NCBI GenBank assembly: GCA_003133325.1
Contig: PKXA01000128.1
Coordinates: 46,769-110,768 of the forward strand
Source of the DNA: Acidimicrobiaceae bacterium
GTDB taxonomy: Bacteria > Actinomycetota > Acidimicrobiia > Acidimicrobiales > RAAP-2
Reading direction: 5' to 3'
Length of the DNA stretch: 64,000 nt
Each line of letters opens with the position of its first letter. Position 1 is the first letter of the stretch. The notes under the pieces are model-generated. The model was not told the DNA's origin. It did no database searches and saw only the letters and a list, made by a program, of their open reading frames with translations. The position numbers and the translations under genes were made by a program. Shown one piece after another: positions 1 through 8,340 of this stretch.

Positions 1-1
1 T

Positions 2-559
2 GAGGTGGGTGACCTCTTCAACCTCGACTACGAGGACGGGACCTTTGACGTCGTGCACGCCCACCAGGTGCTCCAACACGTCGGGGACCCGGTGGCGGCA
101 CTGCTCGAGATGAAACGGGTGTGCCGGCCTGGCGGAGTGGTGGCGGCGCGTGACTGTGATTACCCGTCCATGACCTTCTTTCCTGCTTGCCCCGAGCTCG
201 AAAGGAGCCTGGAGGCCTATCGGGCCGCCACCCTGGCCAATGGTGCCCAGTGTGACGCCGGCCGGAAGATCCTCGGCTGGGCCCACCGAGCCGGTTTCGC
301 GTCGGTGGTCCCGTCGGCATCGGCCTGGTGTTACGCCACTCCCGAGGAGCGGAGGTGGTGGGGCGATCTTTGGGCCGATCGGGTGACCAGGTCATCGTTG
401 GCCGACCAATTGCTGGCCCGCCACATCGCCACCGAAGATGACCTGGTCAGTTTCGCCGCCGCCTGGAGGGGCTGGGCGTCGGAGCCCGACGGTTGGTTTG
501 CCATCCTGCACGGTGAGGTCATCTGCACCACAAGGCCGGAACGCGGGCACGTCGTGTAG
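2..559 (+). CDS. SAM-dependent methyltransferase, C-terminal part (5' end outside window)
   Basis: The reading frame is open from the first bases of the window, so the N-terminal SAM-binding glycine loop lies upstream. The visible part begins with VGDLFNLDYEDGTFDVVHAHQ (shown here to residue 20 only in part) and runs into LQHVGDPVAALLEMKRVCRPGG, which are the motif II to motif III/post-III segments of class I Rossmann methyltransferases of the UbiE/Methyltransf_11 type. The last 100 residues are Trp-rich and not family-diagnostic. The substrate cannot be told. No partner gene is visible downstream because the next gene is on the other strand. Confidence 0.8.
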   Translation, partial: EVGDLFNLDYEDGTFDVVHAHQVLQHVGDPVAALLEMKRVCRPGGVVAARDCDYPSMTFFPACPELERSLEAYRAATLANGAQCDAGRKILGWAHRAGFASVVPSASAWCYATPEERRWWGDLWADRVTRSSLADQLLARHIATEDDLVSFAAAWRGWASEPDGWFAILHGEVICTTRPERGHVV

Positions 560-592
560 CCGGCATGCCGGGTTGTCGGGCAGGCGTTCCCT

Positions 593-1510
593 TCAGTTCA
601 GCCCGCGTTGCACCCCGGCCAGGAATCTGTCGGGAGCTTCGATCATGGGGAAGTGGCCGACGCCGTCGAGGACCTCGACTCCGGCGTCGGGCCGGGCGCG
701 GCCCAGGCGATCGACCATGGCGACCACCGCGATTGGATCGTCGGCCCCCCACACGATGTGCAACGGTGAGGGATGATCTTCGATGGCGCCGGTGAACCGA
801 CCTTGGTTGCGGCGCCGCTCCTCGATATAGCGGATGGTCCGCGGAAGGAGAGACAGCCCAGCGGACCGGGCCGCCAGCTCACAGGAGCCGGCAAGCTCTG
901 CTGCAAGCACCGAAGACGACGGGCTGAAGGTGGCGGCCAGACCACCGGCCAAGGTGTCGGCGTCCATCGGTGCATCGTCGCCCAGACGTTGATCGGGCAA
1001 GCTCAACAGAAACTCCTGGCCGGCACTGAGATGAGCCAGCTCCATGTAGATGCTTCCGTTGGTAATCACCCGCCGCACGATCTCCACCGGCCAGCGCCCT
1101 TCCTCCTGGCGGGCCAGGAGCTCGCCCCCCACGGTGTCCCCATAATCGTGGGTGAGCAGAGAGACCTTGCCGAGCCCCAGCCGTTCGGTGAGGGCCACCA
1201 CCACGTCCGCCTGGAGATCGACGGTGTAGGCCAGGTCGGGTTTTGCCGACAATCCGTAGCCGACCATGTCGAAGAGGACCACCCGGCGACCCCGGGCCAG
1301 TTCGTCGGCCACCAGATGGAAGTCGAAGGACGAGGTGGGAAAGCCGTGGATCACCAGCAGCGGTTCGCGCCTCTCGGCCCCGGATCCGCCGGGCTCACCG
1401 GGCTCACCGGGCTCGGCCCGCCTTGGGTCGATGTCGATCACGAAGACTTCGTGCCCGGCGAGCGGGATACGCCCACCCCGCTGCTCCCAAGCGTCGGTGC
1501 CGGCGGTCAC
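593..1510 (-). CDS. alpha/beta hydrolase with Asp nucleophile (haloalkane dehalogenase / MEST-like)
   Basis: The 305-residue protein has an oxyanion-loop HGFP at about residue 55, a nucleophile elbow THDYGD with Asp at about 122, and a C-terminal GVGHFPMIEAP holding the catalytic His. An Asp rather than Ser nucleophile is typical of haloalkane dehalogenase, epoxide hydrolase and MEST-like proteins; HDYGD is closest to the MEST pattern as I know it. The substrate is unknown. Residues 35-42 are a short GEP repeat from a 9-bp tandem repeat. Its start overlaps the stop of the upstream dienelactone-hydrolase-like gene by 4 nt, so the two are probably co-translated. Confidence 0.8.
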   Translation of the reverse strand: MTAGTDAWEQRGGRIPLAGHEVFVIDIDPRRAEPGEPGEPGGSGAERREPLLVIHGFPTSSFDFHLVADELARGRRVVLFDMVGYGLSAKPDLAYTVDLQADVVVALTERLGLGKVSLLTHDYGDTVGGELLARQEEGRWPVEIVRRVITNGSIYMELAHLSAGQEFLLSLPDQRLGDDAPMDADTLAGGLAATFSPSSSVLAAELAGSCELAARSAGLSLLPRTIRYIEERRRNQGRFTGAIEDHPSPLHIVWGADDPIAVVAMVDRLGRARPDAGVEVLDGVGHFPMIEAPDRFLAGVQRGLN

Positions 1511-2295
1511 CCGAGGAGCCGCTCGGTGAAGAAGGCCAGCACTTGATCGAGGGCGGCCCGGGTAGGGGTGCCCTCCCGGTCGTCGAGGTCTTCGGTGAGG
1601 ACCGAATGGGCGATGGATTTATGCCCGTAGGGGTTTCCGCGGGACGAGTCGATCTCCACCGCGATGAAACCGTCACCCAGCACCTCCCGGAGGTGTTCGA
1701 ACCGTTCGGGAGGACTGAGCCGATCGCCGGTGAAGCGCAACCCCAGGACACACGTTCCGGCCGCCACCCGATCCTGGACGACCTTGAGATCGGCGTCGGA
1801 GATCCCCAGACCTTTCTTGTGGCTCTTGCCTACCGGAAACGGCAGGGACGGTTGGCTCAGCACCGGTGCGACCACCACGTCGTCGACCATCATGGCCAGT
1901 GCGAACCCCCCGGTGAAGCACATCCCCACGACACCGACTCCCGGTCCCCCACAGGTGGCGTGCTCGGCCTTGGCCAAGGCCCGAAGCCAGGTGGTGATGG
2001 GACTGGTCCTATTCAGCGCCATGGTGGTGAACTCGCGGGAGATGCATCCCTGGGCCAGCGACTTGGCCGTGTACCCCATCGTTGGTTGGCGCCCGTCCTC
2101 ACCGAACACGTGAGGCAGCACAGCCGTGCAGCCGGATGCTGCTACTTTTCGCCCGAACTCGGCGACGTGGGGTGTGATGCCCGGCATCTCACTGATCACG
2201 ATCACCGCCGGCCCCGTCCCCGTCCTGTACACGGTTCGGGTGGTGCCCTCGGCGGTGAATCGGTTCTTCTCGAATCCATCCAGTGCGTCGACCAT
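1507..2295 (-). CDS. dienelactone hydrolase family protein
   Basis: This 262-residue alpha/beta hydrolase has the Cys nucleophile elbow GMCFTGG (Cys at about 126), followed by a GDR segment and a C-terminal GNPYGHKSI that can supply Asp and His of a Cys-His-Asp triad as in carboxymethylenebutenolidase. The N-terminal part VIVISEMPGITPHVAEFGRK is the usual start of this family's core. It is the first gene of a two-gene unit with the downstream hydrolase (ATGA overlap). A dienelactone substrate is not assured, since this family also includes general esterases. Confidence 0.82.
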   Translation of the reverse strand: MVDALDGFEKNRFTAEGTTRTVYRTGTGPAVIVISEMPGITPHVAEFGRKVAASGCTAVLPHVFGEDGRQPTMGYTAKSLAQGCISREFTTMALNRTSPITTWLRALAKAEHATCGGPGVGVVGMCFTGGFALAMMVDDVVVAPVLSQPSLPFPVGKSHKKGLGISDADLKVVQDRVAAGTCVLGLRFTGDRLSPPERFEHLREVLGDGFIAVEIDSSRGNPYGHKSIAHSVLTEDLDDREGTPTRAALDQVLAFFTERLLG

Positions 2296-2391
2296 GCGCT
2301 GACGCTAGTCCGATAGCCCCCTGGTGGCCCCCGTGGACCTGACGCCGGACCTGACGCCGGACCGCTCAGTTCCGGACGGGATCAAGTCGCT

Positions 2392-3267
2392 TCACGCGGT
2401 CGGCGACAGCCCCACCTCTAGCGACACCCGCACCGGAAGATGATCAGATCCCGAGCTTTGGGCGATCCGGGCGTCGACCACCGATACCGACGGGGTGACC
2501 AGCACGTGATCGATTTGGCTGTGCGGGCGGTAGGAGGGCCAGGTGCGTCCGCGGACCGCCCGTCGCCAACCCGGGAAGAGTGCGGCCAGCGGCGGTCCCC
2601 ACAGGTTCATGTCACCGATCAGGGCGACGGCGGAACCTGTGGGGTCGGGCAATAGAGACCGTAATTCGCGGAACTGCGCCGGGGAGCGTTGCAACAGGTG
2701 GGACATGTGGGTGCCGACAACTGTCAACGCCTCCCCGCCGACCGGGACGGTGCAGGTGATGGCCAGCCGGCGGGCCGGGTCGCGCTTCAGTTGGCTCAAC
2801 GAAATCACCGCCCGGTCACTGACCGGGATGCGGGTGAGCACCGCGACCCCGAAGGTGCCGGTGGAGAAGTGCGGATGGAGACGATCGAAGTTGCGGCGCC
2901 GGCGTCTGGGGTCATCGAGGCGGAACGAAACGTGGGCATAGCGGGGCCGCGGGCCCCACCGGTAATCGGCCGATGGATCAGGGCTGAAGAGCCGGCCTCG
3001 AGCCATTCCTTCTTCGATGACGTCGTAGCCGAGGCGGTCACCCACGGTGGCGGCCGTGCTCGGCCCTCCATCCGAGGGAGCCCATGATTCCTGCAGCACC
3101 AGCACATCGGCGTCGAGAGCGGCGCACTCCGCTACCACGTCGAAGGGACGACCCCATCCGTCGACGCCTCCGTGCACATTGAAGGTGGCCAGGGTGAGCT
3201 GGGGTCGGCCGCCGGTGCCGCCCACCCGGTCAACGGTGTTGTCCATCCGCCCGGCGTCCTCGCCCAC
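2392..3267 (-). CDS. endonuclease/exonuclease/phosphatase (EEP) family protein
   Basis: All the EEP catalytic blocks are in order in 291 residues: TFNVHG near residue 28, LQES near 60, GTHMSH, GDMNLWG, SQIDHVLV and the terminal SGSDHLPV. These bind Mg2+ and carry the His/Asp pair of DNase I/sphingomyelinase-type phosphodiesterases. There is no signal peptide, so it is probably cytoplasmic. The substrate (nucleic acid, phospholipid or sugar phosphate) cannot be inferred. The first seven residues are weakly supported; a start at the internal Met 8 is possible. Confidence 0.82.
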   Translation of the reverse strand: MGEDAGRMDNTVDRVGGTGGRPQLTLATFNVHGGVDGWGRPFDVVAECAALDADVLVLQESWAPSDGGPSTAATVGDRLGYDVIEEGMARGRLFSPDPSADYRWGPRPRYAHVSFRLDDPRRRRRNFDRLHPHFSTGTFGVAVLTRIPVSDRAVISLSQLKRDPARRLAITCTVPVGGEALTVVGTHMSHLLQRSPAQFRELRSLLPDPTGSAVALIGDMNLWGPPLAALFPGWRRAVRGRTWPSYRPHSQIDHVLVTPSVSVVDARIAQSSGSDHLPVRVSLEVGLSPTA

Positions 3268-3395
3268 CCGGCTCAGTGCCGACCCGGGGTGGATGTGACC
3301 GACTTCAGGTCACCGCGGAACCGGGGGGCGGCGAGCTCGGCCGGGGCACGGGCGCCGGCCGGAGTGCAGATCGGGGGAGCCATAGACTCCTCAGT

Positions 3396-4313
3396 GTGCC
3401 AGATCCGCTGCCGGGCTACGACGAGTTCTCGATGTTCGCCGACAACGCCTCCGAAGCCGGACTCCCCTGGCATGGCGATCCCGTCGTGCGCCGCACCTCG
3501 GTCGAAGTGGCCCCGGGCCGACGGCTCAGCGCCCTGGTGTGGGGGACCGAGCCGGCCGAGCTGGTGCTGCTCCATGGCGGCGGACAGAACGCCCACACCT
3601 GGGACACCGTGGCGCTGGCGCTGGACCTCCCACTGGTGGCCATCGACCTCCCTGGGCACGGTCACTCCGACTGGCCCGGTGACGGCCGGGCTCTCGACCC
3701 GGCGGCCATGGCCGACGACGTGGCCCAGGTGATCGTCGCCTTGGCCCCGGCGGCACGGGTGGTGGCGGGGATGTCGCTGGGGGGGATCACCGCCATCGTC
3801 CTGGCCTCCCGTCATCCCGAACTGGTGCCCCGACTGGTGCTGGTCGACATCACCCCGGGAACCGACAAAGAGAAGAGCTCGGACATCCGGGCCTTTCTGG
3901 CCGGGCCCGAGACGTTCGCCAGTTTCGACGAGATCCTCGAGCGCACCATTCTCTTCAATCCCACCCGCTCCGAGTCATCACTCCGGCGTGGCGTCCTCCA
4001 CAACTCGGTGCAACGCGACAACGGGACGTGGACGTGGCGCCACCAACTGGGCCGGCCCTCGAGTTCCTCGGGTCTGCACATCGAATCGGTGGATTTCACG
4101 TCGCTGTGGGATGACCTCGGAAGCATCACCGCCCCCACCTCGTTGGTGCGTGGCGGGCTCTCGCCGGTGGTCGGCGACGACGACGTGGCCGAGCTCATCC
4201 GGCGTCGGCCCGACGCCGAGGTGATGGTGGTGGCCGAGGCGGGGCACAGCATCCAGGGCGACAAGCCACTGGAGCTGGCCCGGATCCTCGCCGGGGTCTT
4301 GGACGAAGACTGA
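3396..4313 (+). CDS. alpha/beta hydrolase, Ser nucleophile
   Basis: The core is LVLLHGGGQNAHTWD (oxyanion loop), IDLPGHGHSDWP, nucleophile elbow AGMSLGG with Ser, and a C-terminal VVAEAGHSIQGDKP with the catalytic His. I use the GTG at 3396 as start (VPDPLPGYDEFS); the frame is open about 120 nt further upstream, but that part is low-complexity and overlaps the divergent gene's promoter region. The enzyme is probably an esterase or C-C hydrolase of unknown substrate. It stands alone on the plus strand between two minus-strand genes. Confidence 0.8.
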   Translation: MPDPLPGYDEFSMFADNASEAGLPWHGDPVVRRTSVEVAPGRRLSALVWGTEPAELVLLHGGGQNAHTWDTVALALDLPLVAIDLPGHGHSDWPGDGRALDPAAMADDVAQVIVALAPAARVVAGMSLGGITAIVLASRHPELVPRLVLVDITPGTDKEKSSDIRAFLAGPETFASFDEILERTILFNPTRSESSLRRGVLHNSVQRDNGTWTWRHQLGRPSSSSGLHIESVDFTSLWDDLGSITAPTSLVRGGLSPVVGDDDVAELIRRRPDAEVMVVAEAGHSIQGDKPLELARILAGVLDED

Positions 4314-4335
4314 GCATTGGGCCGATGGGGCGTCC

Positions 4336-6711
4336 CTAGGCGGCGGACGCTACGGCATCGGTGCGCTCATCGGCGGCCGCGTCCGCCACGGCCAACGCCG
4401 CGCCGAGCACATCACCGATCTCCGCGGCCAGATGGAAGGTCATCTGGTCCCGAACTGCTTCAGGAACGTCCTCGAGGTCTGGGCCGTTACGGGCAGGAAG
4501 CACCACCTCGGTGAGCCCGGCCCGGTGGGCGGCCAGCACCTTCTGTCGCACACCGCCGATGGGCAGCACCCGGCCCTGGAGAGTGACCTCGCCGGTCATG
4601 GCCACCGCCGAGCTCACCGGGATGTCCCGGAGCAGGCTCACCAACGCGGTGGTCATGGTGACCCCGGCCGACGGCCCGTCCTTGGGGGTTGCCCCGGCGG
4701 GGACGTGCACGTGGAACCGCTTGCCCACGAAGATGTGGCTGTCGATACCGAGCTCCTCCGCGTGTGACCGGACATAGGAGAGGGCGATCTCCGCCGACTC
4801 CTTCATCACGTCGCCCAACTGCCCGGTGAGGGTCAGGCCTTCCGGTCCGTCCATCATCGAGACCTCCACGTAGAGGACATCGCCGCCTGTGCCGGTGACG
4901 GCCAGACCGGTGGCGACCCCGGGCACCGCGGTGCGATCGGCGGCTTCGAAGAAGAAGCGCGGGCGACCCAACCAACCCCGGACGTCCTCGGCGTCGACGG
5001 CTACCGGTGCCTCGCTCTCACCCGAGGCGATGCGGGTCGCCACCTTGCGCAGCAGCCGACCGAGCTCGCGCTCGAGAGACCGCACGCCGGCTTCGCGGGT
5101 GTAGTCGGCCACCACGTTGCGCAGGGCCTCATCGGTGATGGTCACCTCGTCGACCCTCAAAGCGGACCGCTCGAGTTGGCGGGCGACCAGATGGTGCCGG
5201 GCGATGGCCACTTTCTCTTCCTCGGTGTAGCCGTCGAGGCGGATGATCTCCATCCGGTCGAGCAGGGGACCGGGAATGGTGTCGATCATGTTGGCGGTGG
5301 CGATGAACAGCACCCGCGACAGATCGAGCTCCACCTCGAGGTAGTGGTCACGGAAGGTGTGGTTCTGGGCCGGGTCGAGGACTTCGAGCAGAGCCGACGA
5401 CGGATCGCCCCGGTAGTCGGCGCCCAACTTGTCCACCTCGTCGAGAACGATCACCGGGTTCATGGTCTGTGCCTCGCGAAGCGCCCGAACCAACCGGCCC
5501 GGTTGTGCGCCCACGTAGGTACGACGGTGACCCCTTATCTCGGCCTCGTCCCGCACCCCGCCGAGGGCTACCCGGACGAAGGAACGCCCGAGGGCCCGGG
5601 CCACCGACTCGCCCAGGGAGGTCTTGCCCACTCCGGGCGGACCCACCAGGGCCAGAATGGCGCCGCTGCCGCGACCGGCCACCGGGGCCAGGCCGCGCTC
5701 GGCCTGCAGTTTTCGGACGGCCAGGTGCTCGAGGATGCGCTCTTTCACATCGTCGAGGCCGTCGTGGTCCTCATTGAGGATGCGGGAGGCCTCGTCGATG
5801 TCCAAACGGTCGTCGGAAAGCTTGCCCCAGGGGAGCTCGAGCACGGTGTCGAGCCAGGTGCGGATCCACCCGTTCTCAGGATTCTGCTCACTGGTGCGCT
5901 CGAACTTGCCGATCTCGCGTTCGACCGCCTTGCGCACCGCCTCGGGCAGATCCCTACCCTCGATGGCCGTCCGGTAATCGTCGGGGGCATCCTCGTCGCC
6001 GGGATTGATCTGGCCGAGCTCCTTGCGGATCGACTCGAGCTGACGCCGCAACAGGAACTCGCGCTGGGTCTTCTCCATGCCCTGCTCGACGTCGTTCTTC
6101 ACCCGCTCGCGCAAGGTGATGTCGGCCAGGACCTCGCGGGCCCAACCCAGTACCAGACGCAGGCGTGCCTCGACATCGATGGTCTCGAGCACCTCTACTT
6201 TTTGGTCGAGCGACAGGTCGGGCGAGTAGCCGGACACGTCGGCGATCCGGCCCGGGTCGGTGACGTCCCGAAGGCGCTCGGCGAAGCGACCGGCCCCGCG
6301 GCTCAACAGAATGTTCTCGAGGACGGCTCGGTATTCGCGGGCCAACTCGCTGACCTCGTCGGACGGCTCGGGGTCTTCGATGGACTCGACCTGGACCCAC
6401 AGTGCCTGGCCGGTGCCGGGTACCGCGGTGCCCAGGGTGGCCCGCTCGGTGCCCCGCACCACCACCGCCTGCATCCCGCCCGGCAGCTCTCCGGTCTCCA
6501 TCACCTCGGCGATCACACCCACTGTGGCGTAGCGCTCATCGATGAAGGGAACGATCACCAGGCGACCGCCGGAAGCCCCGGCCGCCTCCACCGCAGCCTT
6601 GGCGTCCTCGGACTCCAAAGCCATGTTGAAGACCATCCCGGGCAGCACCACGCCCGAGGTGAGGGGGAGCAAGGGCAGATTCTGGTTGATCTCGTCGACT
6701 GTCTTTTCCAC
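4336..6711 (-). CDS. lon: ATP-dependent Lon protease
   Basis: This is a full-length bacterial LonA of 791 residues. The N-terminal LonN substrate-binding domain (about 1-200) starts LPLLPLTSGVVLPGM; a helical segment follows; the AAA+ module has Walker A GPPGVGKTS near 357, Walker B VIVLDEVDKL and the conserved GGVRDEAEIRGHRRTYVGA loop. The protease domain carries the Ser-Lys dyad in PKDGPSAG (Ser 681) and RQKVLAAHRAG (Lys 724). It degrades misfolded and regulatory proteins in the cytosol. It is monocistronic, with a divergent-free upstream gap of 115 bp that holds two adjacent inverted repeats. Confidence 0.97.
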   Translation of the reverse strand: MEKTVDEINQNLPLLPLTSGVVLPGMVFNMALESEDAKAAVEAAGASGGRLVIVPFIDERYATVGVIAEVMETGELPGGMQAVVVRGTERATLGTAVPGTGQALWVQVESIEDPEPSDEVSELAREYRAVLENILLSRGAGRFAERLRDVTDPGRIADVSGYSPDLSLDQKVEVLETIDVEARLRLVLGWAREVLADITLRERVKNDVEQGMEKTQREFLLRRQLESIRKELGQINPGDEDAPDDYRTAIEGRDLPEAVRKAVEREIGKFERTSEQNPENGWIRTWLDTVLELPWGKLSDDRLDIDEASRILNEDHDGLDDVKERILEHLAVRKLQAERGLAPVAGRGSGAILALVGPPGVGKTSLGESVARALGRSFVRVALGGVRDEAEIRGHRRTYVGAQPGRLVRALREAQTMNPVIVLDEVDKLGADYRGDPSSALLEVLDPAQNHTFRDHYLEVELDLSRVLFIATANMIDTIPGPLLDRMEIIRLDGYTEEEKVAIARHHLVARQLERSALRVDEVTITDEALRNVVADYTREAGVRSLERELGRLLRKVATRIASGESEAPVAVDAEDVRGWLGRPRFFFEAADRTAVPGVATGLAVTGTGGDVLYVEVSMMDGPEGLTLTGQLGDVMKESAEIALSYVRSHAEELGIDSHIFVGKRFHVHVPAGATPKDGPSAGVTMTTALVSLLRDIPVSSAVAMTGEVTLQGRVLPIGGVRQKVLAAHRAGLTEVVLPARNGPDLEDVPEAVRDQMTFHLAAEIGDVLGAALAVADAAADERTDAVASAA

Positions 6712-6735
6712 TGGTACTCCGTTCGGCTCAGCTGT

Positions 6736-6760
6736 CAGTTGTAACTGTTGCTATATCAAC
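6736..6760. promoter_or_regulatory. paired inverted repeats upstream of lon
   Basis: Two abutting inverted repeats lie 25-49 bp upstream of the lon start: CAGTT-GT-AACTG (6736-6747) and GTTG-CTATAT-CAAC (6747-6760). They stand out as AT-rich against the GC-rich surroundings. They would fit an operator for a stress regulator of lon, but they match neither the HspR (HAIR) nor the ClgR consensus as I know them, so no regulator is named. Confidence 0.4.
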
Positions 6761-6826
6761 GGTATGCCGATGCGAGTATTCCCGGACGGTGCGTGGACGG
6801 TGCGTGGACGGTAGCCGCCATGGGTT

Positions 6827-7195
6827 TCAGATGAGCGTGCCGAGTGCCAGCCCGGCGATGGCGGCACCCAGCCCAGCCACCAGGCTGACCAGCACGTTCG
6901 TCACCGCGGCGGCGGGCGCATCGCTCCCGAACAGCCGAAAGGTGTCGTAGGTGAACGTCGAGAACGTGGTGTAGGCGCCGATCAGACCCGTGCCGAACAC
7001 CGTCACCCAGTTGGTGGCCAGGCCGTGATGGAGAGCCGACCCGGTGAGGAAGCCCAGAACCAGCGAGCCGGTCACATTGATCAACAGGGTCCCGTAGGGA
7101 AAGTCGGATTCGACCTTCCCCTGGACGAACCGGTCGATCAGATACCGGAGGACCGCTCCGGTTCCCCCGGCGATCATCAGACCGCCGATGATCAC
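6827..7195 (-). CDS. crcB: fluoride channel CrcB/Fluc (second subunit of operon)
   Basis: This 122-residue protein has four hydrophobic segments and the Fluc hallmarks: GGTGAVLRYLIDR at the N terminus, GTLLINVTGSLVLGF, and GTGLIGAYTTFSTFTYDT, whose Asn and Phe-box residues line the F- pore in the family. Fluc works as an antiparallel dimer; two crcB genes in one operon usually make a heterodimer. It is the last gene of the riboswitch-led unit and overlaps the DUF190 gene by 4 nt. Confidence 0.93.
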   Translation of the reverse strand: MIIGGLMIAGGTGAVLRYLIDRFVQGKVESDFPYGTLLINVTGSLVLGFLTGSALHHGLATNWVTVFGTGLIGAYTTFSTFTYDTFRLFGSDAPAAAVTNVLVSLVAGLGAAIAGLALGTLI

Positions 7196-7554
7196 GTGGT
7201 GGCCCCCGGATCGGGGGCCGGCCCGGAGCCGTAGGAGACCACCTGAATCGGCTCCCGCACCACGAGACCGCTCACCTGCAGGTCACGGATCTGGGGCAGA
7301 AAGGCGTCGATCTTCTCGGTGGTGTCGATGATCTCCACCATGATGGGCAGGTCGTCGCTCAGACTGAGGATACGGGTGGTGTGGATGTGATTGTTGGCTC
7401 CGTACCCTTCAAAGCCCTTCCACGCCGAAGCACCGGCCATGCCGGCGGCATGGGCCCGGTGGATGATCTCCGCGTGCATGGCCACGTGATGATGGCGGTC
7501 TGACTCGCCGAGATAGATGGTCAGGCGTTCGGCCGCTCCGGAGAGGGTGGTCAT
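7192..7554 (-). CDS. DUF190 family protein (PII-like fold), fluoride operon
   Basis: The 120-residue product (start MTTLSGAAERLTIYLGESD) has the DUF190 pattern throughout: GESDRHHHVAMHAEIIHRAHAAG (read here in two halves), WKGFEGYG, IHTTRILSLSDDLPIMVEI and a C-terminal FLPQI. DUF190 proteins adopt a PII-like fold and commonly sit between paired crcB genes, which suggests a regulatory or accessory role in fluoride export. The start is fixed by ATGA overlap with the upstream crcB; its own stop overlaps the downstream crcB in the same way. Confidence 0.88.
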   Translation of the reverse strand: MTTLSGAAERLTIYLGESDRHHHVAMHAEIIHRAHAAGMAGASAWKGFEGYGANNHIHTTRILSLSDDLPIMVEIIDTTEKIDAFLPQIRDLQVSGLVVREPIQVVSYGSGPAPDPGATT

Positions 7555-8057
7555 GGGGTTGTCCTTTGTTCGGTTTCGGGTTCGGGGCGGGCGTCGAATT
7601 CTGAGTCGGGATCGGTACTCAGCAGACCTGACGTGTCCCCGCGCCGGCTGCGGGCCAAAAGGACACCGAGTCCCACCGCCGCCACCCCGGCCACCACCGA
7701 GACGAACAGGTAGACGACGCCCAGAGTCGGATAGCCGTCCTGAGTCCGCCGGACGGCTTCGACCATCAAGGTGGAGAAGGTGGTGAACCCGCCGCAGAAC
7801 CCGATGGCGGCAAATGGCAGGGCGTAGCGGGTTGGTGGCCACCGTTCGGCCACCACCGTGATGATCACTCCCAGCAGTAGGGAGCCGACCACGTTGACGG
7901 CGAATGTGGCCCACGGGAACCCGTTGGCGGAGACGACCACCGCCTGGCTCACCTCGTAGCGGGCCAGGGTGCCGAGGGCACCGCCGCCGGCGATGACCAC
8001 GATGCGGAGTACGGGCGCGGAGCCCGGTCCGGTGGCTCGCTTCGTCGGTGAGGGCAC
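7551..8057 (-). CDS. crcB: fluoride channel CrcB/Fluc (first subunit of operon)
   Basis: A 168-residue Fluc with four membrane segments and the conserved GGALGTLARYEV, FAVNVVGSLLLG and GFCGGFTTFSTLMVE blocks; the C-terminal 35 residues are a polar tail. The start is the GTG at 8057, which has a strong ribosome-binding site GGAAGGAGAG just upstream (8061-8070). The frame can be read back to an ATG at 8105, but that ATG lies inside the fluoride riboswitch (its TGATGG segment), so it should not be the initiator. It heads a translationally coupled trio. Confidence 0.92.
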   Translation of the reverse strand: MPSPTKRATGPGSAPVLRIVVIAGGGALGTLARYEVSQAVVVSANGFPWATFAVNVVGSLLLGVIITVVAERWPPTRYALPFAAIGFCGGFTTFSTLMVEAVRRTQDGYPTLGVVYLFVSVVAGVAAVGLGVLLARSRRGDTSGLLSTDPDSEFDARPEPETEQRTTP

Positions 8058-8093
8058 AGACTCTCCTTCCGGTGTCACGACTCGCGGTGTTCC

Positions 8094-8142
8094 GGTAGGA
8101 GCCATCAGCCGTCACCGGCGGTTGGGGCGAGCTCCATCGCCT
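8094..8142 (-). promoter_or_regulatory. fluoride riboswitch (crcB motif)
   Basis: On the minus strand this reads GGCGATGGAGCTCGCC, then CCAACCGCC, a short GTGA-type loop, then GGCTGATGGCTCCTACC. That matches the crcB motif block by block: the GGCGATG start, P1 closed by CGCC, a P3 hairpin (CCGCC/GGC), and TGATGGCTCC, whose GGCTCC can pair with GGAGC to make the pseudoknot. It ends 24 nt before the ribosome-binding site of the first crcB. It should turn on fluoride export when F- binds. Confidence 0.93.
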
Positions 8143-8340
8143 CGCTCAGTGTGAACTACACCCCACCTGAAGGTGGGGGCTTCGTGAGCTAGTCCCGGTC
8201 ATGCTGCGACCGTCCTCTGGCCCAGTCTGTTTTCCCGCTTCCCCGGCCCGTCCAACTTCAACGGTGCCTCAGTCCCGACCGGCGGCATTGCATCCGTTCG
8301 TTCCTCCAGTTCGTACCTGGAGCGGGCATCATCCACAATT
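8135..8340 (-). ncRNA. putative omega RNA (reRNA) at the tnpB 3' end
   Basis: In IS200/IS605 elements the TnpB guide RNA is the transcript of the right end, overlapping the last part of tnpB and reading past the element tip; the guide is the first 16 or so flanking bases. Here the terminal hairpin at 8161-8178 and the tip at 8151 predict the guide ACTGAGCGAGGCGATG (8150-8135, minus strand). The 5' boundary is a guess. This is inference from the family, not a measured RNA. Confidence 0.5.
8161..8178 (-). repeat. IS605 right-end hairpin
   Basis: Perfect stem CCCCACC/GGTGGGG with TGAA loop, 21 nt beyond the tnpB stop. Y1 transposases recognise such subterminal hairpins as single-stranded DNA. 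Confidence 0.8.

Noticed and set aside
5176..6744. Long open frame of 522 codons on the plus strand, antisense to lon
   Set aside because: It is the mirror of the lon codon pattern in GC-rich DNA; no ribosome site, no recognisable domain, while lon is complete on the other strand.
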